From JBAZLV01 sp041650055 (GTDB taxonomy: Bacteria > Nitrospirota > UBA9217): 64,000 nucleotides of DNA. The stretch's first letter is position 1. Each line of letters begins with the position of its first letter. The translations under genes were made by a program, and so were the position numbers. The notes beneath the pieces were generated by a model, which saw only the letters and a program-made list of their open reading frames with translations, was not told the DNA's origin and ran no database searches. The stretch covers positions 62,001-126,000 of the forward strand of contig JBAZLV010000002.1 of NCBI GenBank assembly GCA_041650055.1, written 5' to 3'. Positions 34,214 to 42,298 of this stretch are shown one piece after another.

Positions 34214-35488
34214 TTATCGTGCAGAAAGAGCGATCCGGAAGCCTATTGTGGAATCGGCCCGGCGTTGGGATTTCTCCTCACGTTTTGCTGTACGCATATT
34301 TTTGGCACTCTCTTTATAAGAACCGCCACGATATACCCGATCCTTGCAACGGTTCGGTCCCTGAGGATTATTTCGGGGGCTTTCTTTATAATATCTGCTG
34401 TCATAACAATCCGCAACCCATTCAGCAACATTTCCACTCATATCATGGAGACCAAGATTGTTCGGTTTTTTTCTGCCTATCTCATGGGAATTTCTGCCGG
34501 CATTCGCTTTGTTCCACGCATAATTCCCCAGTTCTGATTCATCATTGGTTCCAGCCCATTTTTCCTTTTTTCCACCGCTTCTGGCCGCGTATTCCCATTC
34601 AGCTTCCGTAGGCAATCGAAAATACCTGCCGGTTTTTTTATTAAATGCCTGGATAAACTCATTTGCATTGTTCCAGCTCATATCCTCAACAGGAAGCTGG
34701 TCGCTCGTATCATTTTTTGATGGATTCTTCCCCATAATGGCCTTCCACTGCTCCTGTGTCACCTCGTATTTGCCAAGATAGAAACTGTCAACACAAACCT
34801 CATGAACAGGTTTTTCCTCACGATCTCCCTCCTCATCCCCCATCAAAAAACAACCTCCTTCAACGAGCAGAAATTCCATTCCGGTAACCGGATCTTGAAA
34901 TAGCTGACCAGAGGGAGAAGATGGGTGCGCTTTGGATAAGGGAACTGCTGGTTGAGTCAAAATCGATGAAACAGGAATAACCGTTGCCTTTTCCATAAGC
35001 AGTTTGTTCGCAACCCTCCTGGTTGATTCAATCAGTTCATCCAATTCGCATTTACAGGTCTCTTCCTCGACCTGCTCTGTCTCTCCTGATTGAATATTTA
35101 CCATCGAAAGAGAGATAAAATACGTTCTTCCCACAATGCCGATGGAACCAACCACAATTCTGCCAACACCCAAAAACTGCCCTGCTTCAACAACACGGTC
35201 CTTTTGGACGCTTCCGGTCATTTGAAAAGCCTGTTCCTTCAAAATCCTGTCCATGTTGGCACGATCCATTACCTTGAATTTTCCGGATCGTACTAAAACA
35301 TTCCTTACACTGTCAGAAAGAGGGCGTGAGATATCCTTATCGAGTTTTCCCGCAACATCAAAATCAAAAATAGCTATATAAGAAGAAATGTCTTTCGGTT
35401 GTTTTGAGGATAGAACCGGTTTTTGAGCTGCCCAGAGCGGGGTGATCATGATTAAAAGCAGGAACACACTTATACGGGATAAATTCAT
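34214..35488 (-). CDS. Exported CsgG-like / SUMF1 (FGE-sulfatase fold) fusion protein
   Basis: A signal peptide (about residues 1-21) is followed by a CsgG/TolB-like domain (IAIFDFDVAGKLD, KFKVMDRANMDRIL, VGRIVVGSIG) and a C-terminal SUMF1 domain (FLMGDEEGDREEKP, KYEVTQEQWKAIMG, RLPTEAEWEYAARSGG, DMSGNVAEWV, YRGGSYKES). The catalytic cysteine pair of formylglycine-generating enzymes is absent after RGGSY, so a binding rather than oxidase role is likely. GGAGG fixes the ATG. 424 residues; leads an operon with YIP1 and DUF2752 genes. Confidence 0.85.
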   Translation of the reverse strand: MNLSRISVFLLLIMITPLWAAQKPVLSSKQPKDISSYIAIFDFDVAGKLDKDISRPLSDSVRNVLVRSGKFKVMDRANMDRILKEQAFQMTGSVQKDRVVEAGQFLGVGRIVVGSIGIVGRTYFISLSMVNIQSGETEQVEEETCKCELDELIESTRRVANKLLMEKATVIPVSSILTQPAVPLSKAHPSSPSGQLFQDPVTGMEFLLVEGGCFLMGDEEGDREEKPVHEVCVDSFYLGKYEVTQEQWKAIMGKNPSKNDTSDQLPVEDMSWNNANEFIQAFNKKTGRYFRLPTEAEWEYAARSGGKKEKWAGTNDESELGNYAWNKANAGRNSHEIGRKKPNNLGLHDMSGNVAEWVADCYDSRYYKESPRNNPQGPNRCKDRVYRGGSYKESAKNMRTAKREEKSQRRADSTIGFRIALSAR

Positions 35489-35522
35489 GATTCCTCCAAA
35501 ATAGCAGTTTCCGTTTAAAAAC

Positions 35523-35560
35523 CGATACAAAAGTGTATCGTATCTCCGAGAGGATGTCAA
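35523..35560 (-). promoter_or_regulatory. Promoter with embedded inverted repeat, CsgG-SUMF1 operon
   Basis: Minus strand TTGACA, 17 bases, TACACT. The -10 lies inside an inverted repeat (seven-base arms CGATACA/TGTATCG, four-base loop, 35523-35540), so a repressor site is possible. Confidence 0.65.
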
Positions 35561-35609
35561 TAAAGGTCCGGAAGACTTGATGGAGGGCAACGTTTCAGTA
35601 TTTGGAAGT

Positions 35610-37319
35610 TTAAGTGATCTTTTCTGTCTTTTTTGAGAACGTCAGGATATTGTTTACGTTGATTTCAAAAGCTGCACATGGCATTGCAATCTGTACCTGC
35701 TCAAGCACGTCGGGCCGTATTTCACCAATAAATCCCAGCTCAACACCCTGCGCAATGATTTTCCCGCAACGTCCGTGGAGGAATAGAGGATGGTCAACTG
35801 GTTCCAGTACATAATCGATCCCAAGATAAAAGAGCACAATATCAAGGCTCGAATGCATTTCAGAAAAATTTGCATTGGGATGAGAAATGAGTGCGCCAAG
35901 ATTCAGATCCGTACGAGATCCCATATTCTCATTTGCGTCAAGCACTGCAACTTCACCCATTTCAAAAATGCGATGAGGATAGAATGCCTTTGAACTCGCA
36001 GATTCCACATTCAAAAGCGAAGGCAGGACACGATTCCGAAGCACGGAGTACGCAAGCGACATCACATTGTCCACTTCAACAAGCTTTTCGCCTTCAGCCA
36101 TAGCATATTTAAGCTCTTCCCGTGAGCAAAGAATATTCGACATGATCTCTTGAAATCCGGATCCGATCATATAATTCCGGATAGTATCAGACAAGAGCTC
36201 GATACCGGAAAGCGAACCAACGGTTGATTGCTTCGGCATCAACGGTTCGAAGGAATCATATCCTCTGCTGATAGCATAATCCTCGACGAGATCAATGGGA
36301 TGCATAATATCATCGCGATACGGCGGTATTCGAACAATAACGTTCTGTTTTGTTATTGAAATCATATGGCCGTAGGCAGAAAGATATTTTTTGACATCCT
36401 GGGGAGAAACGTCCTCACCCAGCCCAGAAGAAAACTGAGAAAGCGGAATCGTAATAGTTTCAGAAGTATCATAGGGGAATATAACTCGTTTGCCGAATTC
36501 GGTTTCATACGGATACTGCACAGCCACCGGCTCAATAAGCGCTCCACGGTCATAAAGACTCGCTGCCAAAATAGTAAGCGTAAGCGTCGTTAACCGGAGG
36601 TCGGTACCGGTCACTTCGATCAAAAGGTTCTTTGAATCCGGTTTTACCTCCCCTATTTCCCTGCTGTTGATAATAGGAGGAAAGGAAAGCACATTGCCTT
36701 TTTGATCTTCGAGTATCGGATAGCGTGGAAACGGCTTTACAATCGAGCCGTATTCGATTCCCTTCGGATGTCGTTCGAGAATTTGAGCGAGTGTTAATTT
36801 CTCTTCCATGCCAAGTGGCGTAAATGAAATGGATGATGGTTCTGCCAGCCGGTATGCAACAGGAAATGCTATGCGGTCAAGCTCATAAATACCGATGGAA
36901 ACTGTGGTCCTTTTTCTTCCGAATATCTCTGCAAGCTTTTCCTGGCTTTGGATCATCTGGGCAAGTATATCATCGTTCATTTTAACGTTGCTTGCCGTGC
37001 AGGCAGCAAGAAAAGGACGCACTTGCTTCATTGTTTTTGAGACAATGATTTCCCGTTTTATTTTTTTCGGGTGTTTAAAAAAAGGATAGGACTCTCCTTT
37101 TTTCTTCAAAGCGATTCTGATCTGTCGGGCAATGCCTTCGGATGACCAGAGATCCGGACGGTTACTGTCTGATAATTCAACCTTCAAATCATCGGTTTCT
37201 GCAGTATATTCCTTCAACTCTGCTTTCGCGAGCATAAGATATTTCTCAAGCGCATCCAAAGACAGCTTTTTCTCGATAAGTTTATCGAGGTCGCGTTTTT
37301 TAATATCAATAGTAGGCAA
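35610..37319 (-). CDS. pheT: Phenylalanyl-tRNA synthetase beta subunit, archaeal/eukaryotic type
   Basis: Beta subunit of PheRS. At 569 residues it is the short archaeal/eukaryotic form; the usual bacterial beta chain is about 800 residues and begins with a tRNA-binding EMAP domain that is missing here. Visible segments: LKVELSDSNRPDLWSSEGIA (B3/4-type editing region downstream), ELDRIAFPVAYRLAE, EDYAISRGYDSFEP and LHGRCGKIIAQG near the C-terminus. It lies four bases after pheS. Confidence 0.92.
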   Translation of the reverse strand: MPTIDIKKRDLDKLIEKKLSLDALEKYLMLAKAELKEYTAETDDLKVELSDSNRPDLWSSEGIARQIRIALKKKGESYPFFKHPKKIKREIIVSKTMKQVRPFLAACTASNVKMNDDILAQMIQSQEKLAEIFGRKRTTVSIGIYELDRIAFPVAYRLAEPSSISFTPLGMEEKLTLAQILERHPKGIEYGSIVKPFPRYPILEDQKGNVLSFPPIINSREIGEVKPDSKNLLIEVTGTDLRLTTLTLTILAASLYDRGALIEPVAVQYPYETEFGKRVIFPYDTSETITIPLSQFSSGLGEDVSPQDVKKYLSAYGHMISITKQNVIVRIPPYRDDIMHPIDLVEDYAISRGYDSFEPLMPKQSTVGSLSGIELLSDTIRNYMIGSGFQEIMSNILCSREELKYAMAEGEKLVEVDNVMSLAYSVLRNRVLPSLLNVESASSKAFYPHRIFEMGEVAVLDANENMGSRTDLNLGALISHPNANFSEMHSSLDIVLFYLGIDYVLEPVDHPLFLHGRCGKIIAQGVELGFIGEIRPDVLEQVQIAMPCAAFEINVNNILTFSKKTEKIT

Positions 37320-37323
37320 AATA

Positions 37324-38889
37324 TTATCCTAAATTAATTTTCTTCGTTCTTATAAAGTCCAAATCTCTTGAAAATAAATCCCGTATATCCTTTATGCCGA
37401 GTGCAATCATTGCCATCCGGTCAAGCCCGAGTCCCCAGGCAATCACCGGGACATTTACACCAAGCGGTTTTGTCACTTCCGGACGAAAAATTCCTGCTCC
37501 GCCAAGTTCCATCCATCCCAAATCAGGATGCTTGACATGCAGTTCAACTGAAGGTTCCGTAAAAGGAAAATAAGCAGGCCGAAACTGAAACTCGGCTGCG
37601 CCTGCTATTTCCTTTCCAAACAACTTCAAAAGACCGAGCAGCGCCTTAAAATTAATGTCTTGTCCAAGGACGATGCCCTCGACCTGATAAAAATCAGGAG
37701 CATGCGTTGCATCGACTGAATCATATCGGAAACAGCGTGCAATCGAAAAATATTTTCCTGGAATTTTTGGTTGAGAAGCAAGCGTGCGGGCAGACACGGC
37801 CGTGCCCTGGCTTCGCAGAATCAAGCGTTTGGCCCGATCAAGATCAAAGGAATATCGCCAACCCACAGAACCGGTTTTTCCTCCGTTCTTATGCGCAGCT
37901 GCAACCTGTTTCCCGAAAGGTTCTTCTATTTTTTGGCAGTGAGTCGGTTCTTTTACAAAATATACGTCATGAATGTTTCGTGCCGGGTGGAATTGCGGCA
38001 TGTACAGTGCGTCCATGTCCCAGAATTCATTTTCAACGAGCGGACCGCGCATTTCCTCGAATCCCATGCCGATAAACTTGTATTTAACAAAATCGAGAAA
38101 TTCTTTATACGGATGTTTTCTTCCAATGCTCTGCCGCGGAGGATTCAATGCAATATTATAAGCACGGAATTTCTTACCTTTCCATGTCCCCTGTTTTAAC
38201 ATTTCCGGCGTAAGCATTGACGCTTCTTCCGCTGAAGTTCCCCGTTCCCTGAGAAGCCTTATTACTTCTTTGCCGTCCTGGGTCAATTGAAAAGATCGGT
38301 TTTTTCTTTCGCTGATACGGAAAATCCCCTTAGATTTCGAACGCTTATGAAAGTTTGCCTGAACAACATCTTGTTCCTTCCTGGGCAAAGAAGCAAGCTC
38401 GGTCTGTTCGGTATCTCCCAGTTGTTGAATAATCGTATTCAAAAACTCGTATGATTCGATGCTTCCTGATGGGATGAGTTCAAGAATGCCGCCTTGGATA
38501 ATACGCACTACTCCGGTTTCCTTAAGTACGCCAACTGCTGAACTTACTTCAGTTGGTTCCATACCCCAGGATTGGATCACATCTTTAACCGTAAATTGCT
38601 TTCCTTCCCGAAGCGCGTTGATGATTCGCATTTCAGGAGTGTTTTTTTGAAGGTATTCTTTGCCTGTCTCGGTAAGAGAAACGAGTAATGTTACTGATTC
38701 CTCATTGACCAGAAGAAGTTCTTTTGATTGGAGCCAGCCAGAAGCCATATCAAGGCGCGATGCATCAAGACCTGATAGCGATAAGATTTCAGAGGCAGAG
38801 AGTATATCCTTACCTTCGAAGCTTCGAAGAACTTTTATTTCGAGTGGATGAAAGCTTTCGAGGAGTTTTTGAATGTCTTGAGTACTCAT
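37324..38889 (-). CDS. pheS: Phenylalanyl-tRNA synthetase alpha subunit, archaeal/eukaryotic type
   Basis: Catalytic alpha subunit. At 521 residues it has N-terminal winged-helix modules (about 1-200: LSLSGLDASRLDMASGWLQS and following) in place of the bacterial coiled coil, then the class II core: GFEEMRGPLVENEFWDMDAL, HPARNIHDVYF, FRYDSVDATHAPDFYQVEG (motif 2), WMELGGAGIFRPEV and GLGLDRMAMI (motif 3). This is the archaeal/eukaryotic architecture. A strong promoter ends 12 bases upstream of the ATG. Confidence 0.93.
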   Translation of the reverse strand: MSTQDIQKLLESFHPLEIKVLRSFEGKDILSASEILSLSGLDASRLDMASGWLQSKELLLVNEESVTLLVSLTETGKEYLQKNTPEMRIINALREGKQFTVKDVIQSWGMEPTEVSSAVGVLKETGVVRIIQGGILELIPSGSIESYEFLNTIIQQLGDTEQTELASLPRKEQDVVQANFHKRSKSKGIFRISERKNRSFQLTQDGKEVIRLLRERGTSAEEASMLTPEMLKQGTWKGKKFRAYNIALNPPRQSIGRKHPYKEFLDFVKYKFIGMGFEEMRGPLVENEFWDMDALYMPQFHPARNIHDVYFVKEPTHCQKIEEPFGKQVAAAHKNGGKTGSVGWRYSFDLDRAKRLILRSQGTAVSARTLASQPKIPGKYFSIARCFRYDSVDATHAPDFYQVEGIVLGQDINFKALLGLLKLFGKEIAGAAEFQFRPAYFPFTEPSVELHVKHPDLGWMELGGAGIFRPEVTKPLGVNVPVIAWGLGLDRMAMIALGIKDIRDLFSRDLDFIRTKKINLG

Positions 38890-38901
38890 AAGTTGCGGAT
38901 A

Positions 38902-38930
38902 AGATTACGTTGAATGATAAAATTTGTCAA
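38902..38930 (-). promoter_or_regulatory. Promoter of pheS-pheT
   Basis: Minus strand TTGACA, 17 bases, TAATCT. With 12 bases to the ATG the leader would be only about six bases, leaving no room for a T-box or a Shine-Dalgarno. Confidence 0.65.
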
Positions 38931-38988
38931 GAAAAAATAGCCCGTTCTCTGAACAAGGGGTCTACACAAAAATTTTTCTTAAAAATTA

Positions 38989-39016
38989 TTGACGAATTAA
39001 AAAAATATGGTATGGT
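38989..39016 (+). promoter_or_regulatory. Promoter of the DUF6941 gene (leaderless)
   Basis: TTGACG and TATGGT with a 16-base spacer; the -10 ends five bases before the ATG at 39022. No Shine-Dalgarno. Confidence 0.55.
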
Positions 39017-39021
39017 TCAGC

Positions 39022-39432
39022 ATGGCAAAAAGCAGAATAAAACCAAAATTACAGTATGTATTTCTCTGTGATGATGTGCGTCAGGAAATGGGTGGCAAGT
39101 TCAGCCTTATGGGACTTTTTGAAAGTATTTATACGGATACTTTTCCGGCGCTTCATTACCGCTTCGTGGTTTTTGATGAATGGGCAGGTGGTAAAGGTGA
39201 GTTTGTGGTGAAATTAAGATTGCTTACCCCTGACAGAAAAACGATTCTGTCAGAATCAGAAATAAAGATGGTTCTTCATGATGAAGCACAAAAACATAGA
39301 AATATTTCTATGAAGTACAATACGACCTTTCCTGTTCCGGGGAGGTACTGGATCGAAGTGCTGCTTGATGATGAACGAGTTACGCTTGTTCCTCTTGTAC
39401 TTGAACAAATCACAAAAACCACGGTGCATTAG
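39022..39432 (+). CDS. DUF6941-like protein of unknown function
   Basis: A 136-residue soluble protein, probably beta-rich. The pattern KLQYVFLCDDVRQEMGGKF, MGLFESI near the N-terminus and a C-terminal VPGRYWIEVLLDDE are those of a small family of uncharacterised bacterial proteins (DUF6941, from memory). I start at MAKSRIKP because the upstream ATG at 39007 overlaps the -10. It is a single-gene unit divergent from pheST and next to the mobile island. Confidence 0.75.
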   Translation: MAKSRIKPKLQYVFLCDDVRQEMGGKFSLMGLFESIYTDTFPALHYRFVVFDEWAGGKGEFVVKLRLLTPDRKTILSESEIKMVLHDEAQKHRNISMKYNTTFPVPGRYWIEVLLDDERVTLVPLVLEQITKTTVH

Positions 39433-39442
39433 AGGGCACATC

Positions 39443-39670
39443 CAATGACGTTCTGTTCAAAGCGTTCCAGAAAGTGCGCCTTGTCCTCATAATCTCGAAT
39501 ACATGTTATCTTCATGTTGTCTTTGTTGATTCACCGCACCATAATATAGTACAAGGCGCGGGAACATCAAGGCGGGGCTTGTCGTTGGCATGGAGTGATT
39601 GCATTGGATTTATATTGGATTTAGCGATTGGCTGTCAAGATAAATATTGCTCATGTATCAACGTCCCCTA
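39443..39670 (-). pseudogene. 5' remnant of a RAYT transposase element
   Basis: This stretch aligns by eye with the first ~50 codons and the upstream end of the intact transposase at 40614-41606. It preserves the RAYT start region (MPxxxRLDVP-like), the NKxN and EDKAHFLERFEQN-like segments, but has frameshifts. The 17-base end repeat (39654-39670) differs from the intact copy at one base. The 3' part is missing; it abuts the DUF6941 stop. Confidence 0.8.
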
Positions 39671-39688
39671 TGTTTTCCTCTTTTTTAG

Positions 39689-40159
39689 CTATCTCCAGCC
39701 ATCTGGGCCGAACCACCACACCTGATCCCCATAATGTTCAATCGTTACATTCTTCCAGTCTTGCACGGGGTCTCGTTCCCCGCACTGAGGACATACGAAG
39801 TTGCGTACAAAACTCTCTGCGTTATACATTTCCCAATCATGCGCTCCGCATTCAGGGCAATCAGAAAGATACGAATAAAACTCAGCACGATTAGCCTTAA
39901 ACCAGTGTCGGAACTGCTCTTCCTTTTCTTTCTCTTCTATAAAATTTTTCGGTGCCTCCCAGCGCTTTGCCAATGGCCCTACGCGTGAGTTGCTCCATAC
40001 CACTATCCCACAATGTTTGCACTTTGCTCCTATTGGATTTGATTTTTGTTCTCGTTTTGCGCCGTAGAAAATGATTTCTTTGTGGCACCGCTTGCAGTGC
40101 CCTTGTGATACGTATAGCCCTGCGGTAATAATACTCTCTTTTCTAACCCCTTCCTTCAC
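39689..40159 (-). CDS. Zinc-ribbon cargo protein of unknown function
   Basis: A 156-residue protein with four CxxC pairs (CKRC, CKHC, CPEC, CPQC), likely two zinc ribbons, and an aromatic C-terminus (VWWFGPDGWR). A GTG start is chosen because GGAGG lies six bases upstream. It lies between a truncated RAYT copy and the intact element, downstream of a decapitated ORF. I do not recognise the family. If the upstream fragment is a toxin tip, this could be an immunity or accessory gene; that is speculation. Confidence 0.7.
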   Translation of the reverse strand: MKEGVRKESIITAGLYVSQGHCKRCHKEIIFYGAKREQKSNPIGAKCKHCGIVVWSNSRVGPLAKRWEAPKNFIEEKEKEEQFRHWFKANRAEFYSYLSDCPECGAHDWEMYNAESFVRNFVCPQCGERDPVQDWKNVTIEHYGDQVWWFGPDGWR

Positions 40160-40281
40160 TTAGCGCCTCCTTTAATCTCTCTTGGGAGTTATCAAAATGG
40201 CAATTTTCAAGTCTGACTTCATAGATTCTCTAAAGGAAGCCATTATGTCAAGACTAAAGAAGCGACCCCAATAATTCCCTT

Positions 40282-40353
40282 GTGTCCTTATTTCCACTTA
40301 GGACACTGCAGCTAAAGCTGCACGGATAGAAGCTCTCCCTCTAAGGAAAGAGC
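40282..40353. repeat. Three consecutive hairpins in the mobile island
   Basis: Three inverted repeats follow one another: 40282-40306 (GTGTCCT/AGGACAC), 40307-40322 (TGCAGC TAAA GCTGCA) and 40332-40353 (GCTCTcCCT/AGGaaAGAGC). They lie between the decapitated ORF and the zinc-ribbon gene, and resemble REP-like palindrome clusters that RAYT proteins act on. A further inverted repeat (AATAAACCTT/AAGGTTTATT) lies at 40375-40415. Confidence 0.6.
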
Positions 40354-40590
40354 ATTGAGCGGAGTCGATTTTGGAATAAACCTTCTTCGCCGCTTGCACT
40401 CGTAAAAGGTTTATTTTGGAATTGAACTCTATCGACACTGTCAATTTTGGTTATCGAGACAAAACGGCCAGAGGCTTCAATATCAGCAAGACCTCGACCA
40501 ACCTTTTGCCAAAATTTCTGTGAAAACCACATTACATGGCCCAATTCTTCGATATAGCCTTTTTTGAACACACGACGGCCAGGGAAAACA
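40341..40590 (-). pseudogene. 5'-truncated ORF fused to the RAYT element end
   Basis: An open frame of about 83 codons reads straight out of the left end of the transposon (encoding RINVP through the repeat) into VFPGRRVFKKGYIEELGHVM and stops in the third hairpin. It is in frame with the transposase, directly after its TGA. No ribosome site is visible; a GTG at 40571 exists. I do not recognise it. It looks like the C-terminal part of a larger protein cut at the element boundary. Confidence 0.5.
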
Positions 40591-41673
40591 TAGGGGACGT
40601 TGATACGCGAAGATCATTTATCTGATGATCCTCGCTTTACACCCATTGTTTCAACCAGACGAGAAATGCTGGACGCTGCCACGCCCAGATGACGAGCCAT
40701 CTCTGCGGATGATAAACCAAGTTCCGTCCGTCCCCGCGAAGCGATGGCAGCCCGCAAGCGGCTTACCGCCCTTCTTCGGACTCCATTCATGACTTCCATC
40801 GGGCTAATTCCGGCCTTTCTGCATTCTTCGTCGATGATCTTTTGGATGGTTCTGCCCGACCGCTTGAGCTTGAGCTGCCGGAGTTCTCGCTCCTCAGTCT
40901 CTTTGAGTATCGCATGAACAAAATCGCCGCTCCCCAGTATCCGCCCGTCTCCTTCTTCCGCTTTCCCTAACCTGCGCTTGGCTACAACCTGCGACCAACC
41001 CCCAAGGCTTCTGAGAAGTCCGCCGCCCGTCAGTTCCGGTTGATGGCCGAGCCCTATCCCCTCCTGCATGAACTTCCGATACGCCCCCAGGCTTTTTCGC
41101 CTGGTGCTTCCAAACTGCAAGAGGACGTAATCGGCGTCCATCCATGAATGGCTGGCTTTCCCTATGAGGGTTCGGTGTCCGCAAAAGGGGTAGCGGTCGA
41201 GTTCTTTGATGGTCTTTACGATGTTCGCGCGCAGAGGGTTTAAGTGTATGTATCGAACCAAGGCAAGAAGGTAGTTATCTTCGTCGCAGAGGATGGATTT
41301 GTAGCGGTTCTCGAACAGATGTCCGCTGCGCTTGTGGCGGCGATTGTAGTACTGGGCGTACCAGGTGAGTTGTTTTCGCATGACAGTGGATAGGCCATAT
41401 TTTCCACTCTTCAAGAGAATGTGAACGTGGTTGTCCATGAGGACCCAGGCATAGACGGAGCATTTCCCCTCGGTAATGTTCTCTTCGAGGCGCTCCAGAA
41501 AGCGTGCCTTATCCTCAGTATCGTCGAATATGTTGGCTTTGTTGATTCCCCGCACCATGATATGGTGCAGGGCGCCGGGAACATCCAATCGTGCTTGGCG
41601 TGGCATGGCGTGATTGTATGGGATTTAGCGATGGCTGTCAATATTATTGTTTCTCACGTATCAACGTCCCCTA
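40591..41673 (-). mobile_element. RAYT element with perfect 17-bp inverted ends
   Basis: TAGGGGACGTTGATACG at 40591-40607 is the exact reverse complement of 41657-41673, and these bracket the complete transposase gene closely (the stop is seven bases inside the left end). Related ends occur at 39654-39670 and 42276-42292. RAYTs are normally not flanked by mobile ends, so this may be an IS200-like self-mobile form. Confidence 0.8.
40614..41606 (-). CDS. REP-associated tyrosine transposase (RAYT, Y1_Tnp/IS200-like)
   Basis: HUH-type single-strand transposase of 330 residues. The catalytic HUH motif is HVH in WVLMDNHVHILLK, and the tyrosine lies in the helix after MRKQLTWYAQYYNRRHK. The N-terminal PRQARLDVPGALHHIMVRG is typical of RAYTs. 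A C-terminal extension ends in a helix-turn-helix (SSAEMARHLGVAASSISRLV) that may guide DNA binding. The gene is intact and in the same orientation as the two remnant copies on either side. Confidence 0.9.
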   Translation of the reverse strand: MPRQARLDVPGALHHIMVRGINKANIFDDTEDKARFLERLEENITEGKCSVYAWVLMDNHVHILLKSGKYGLSTVMRKQLTWYAQYYNRRHKRSGHLFENRYKSILCDEDNYLLALVRYIHLNPLRANIVKTIKELDRYPFCGHRTLIGKASHSWMDADYVLLQFGSTRRKSLGAYRKFMQEGIGLGHQPELTGGGLLRSLGGWSQVVAKRRLGKAEEGDGRILGSGDFVHAILKETEERELRQLKLKRSGRTIQKIIDEECRKAGISPMEVMNGVRRRAVSRLRAAIASRGRTELGLSSAEMARHLGVAASSISRLVETMGVKRGSSDK

Positions 41674-41693
41674 TTTTTTTTTCCCTAGTGCAA

Positions 41694-41966
41694 TCAGATG
41701 ACCACAATGCCTTGAAAATTCATAGCCTCTGAAAAATTACGGCTAATCTCAATTTGTTTATCAGCAGTGATTCTTATCCCATCATCCCATTTTTCAAATG
41801 CATCTTCTTTTATTATCACACATGGCTTTCCTCCAGAAACTCCACGTTCAACATGTATTGAAATACTTCTATTGTGCTCTCTATATTCTATCTTGAAACG
41901 ATTAATAGATTGGACCTCAAACCCCTTATCACTTTTTACACCTTGCTTATTAAGCCACGTAAACAT
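41694..41966 (-). CDS. Imm74-like immunity protein
   Basis: A 90-residue protein with KIEYREHNRSISIHVERG, then IIKEDAFEKWDDG and ITADKQIEISRNFSEAM, ending FQGIVVI. This matches my memory of Imm74-type immunity proteins of polymorphic toxin systems (strand-rich N-half, a KWD-like motif, a final helix). It immediately follows the toxin-tip frame with an 8-base gap, the order expected of a toxin-immunity pair. Assignment is by pattern only. Confidence 0.6.
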   Translation of the reverse strand: MFTWLNKQGVKSDKGFEVQSINRFKIEYREHNRSISIHVERGVSGGKPCVIIKEDAFEKWDDGIRITADKQIEISRNFSEAMNFQGIVVI

Positions 41967-41974
41967 TCTTCCTC

Positions 41975-42298
41975 TTATTTAATCTCTATTTTCGGTTTTA
42001 AATAGATCGGATTCAAACCCGTAATATTAGAATTAACTAATAATTCTGGCACTTCTATTCGTTTATAAGTACTCATGGGGCTAACTGGACCAAGAACAGC
42101 CCGAACTTGGCCACTTGCCTGACTAACACCTATTCTCGAAACATCATCCCAAATCTGTGTTGCTTGCGCACCTGTGAAAGGAGAAGCTGGCCCAAATAAA
42201 TTCATTTCATTAAGCCATTTCCCACCGGGAGTCATTTCAAGTGTTGTACCGCCGTATTTAATAGCATAAGACGTCTTGGGGACGTTGATACGCGACGA
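41975..42298 (-). pseudogene. Decapitated polymorphic-toxin C-terminal domain
   Basis: Open frame of 107 codons that begins inside the RAYT left end (RINVP) and continues KYGGTTLEMTPGGKWLNEM, then SPFTGAQATQIWDDVSR, SGQVRAVLGPV and ITGLNPIYLKPKIEIK. The style is that of the toxic tip of Rhs/CdiA-type proteins: a C-terminal nuclease-like domain followed by its immunity gene. The delivery portion is absent. An internal ATG at 42235 has no clear Shine-Dalgarno. Probably an orphan module. Confidence 0.6.

Noticed and set aside
34214..35590. Formylglycine-generating enzyme activity for the SUMF1 protein
   Set aside because: The expected catalytic cysteines after RGGSY are absent and no sulfatase gene is nearby.
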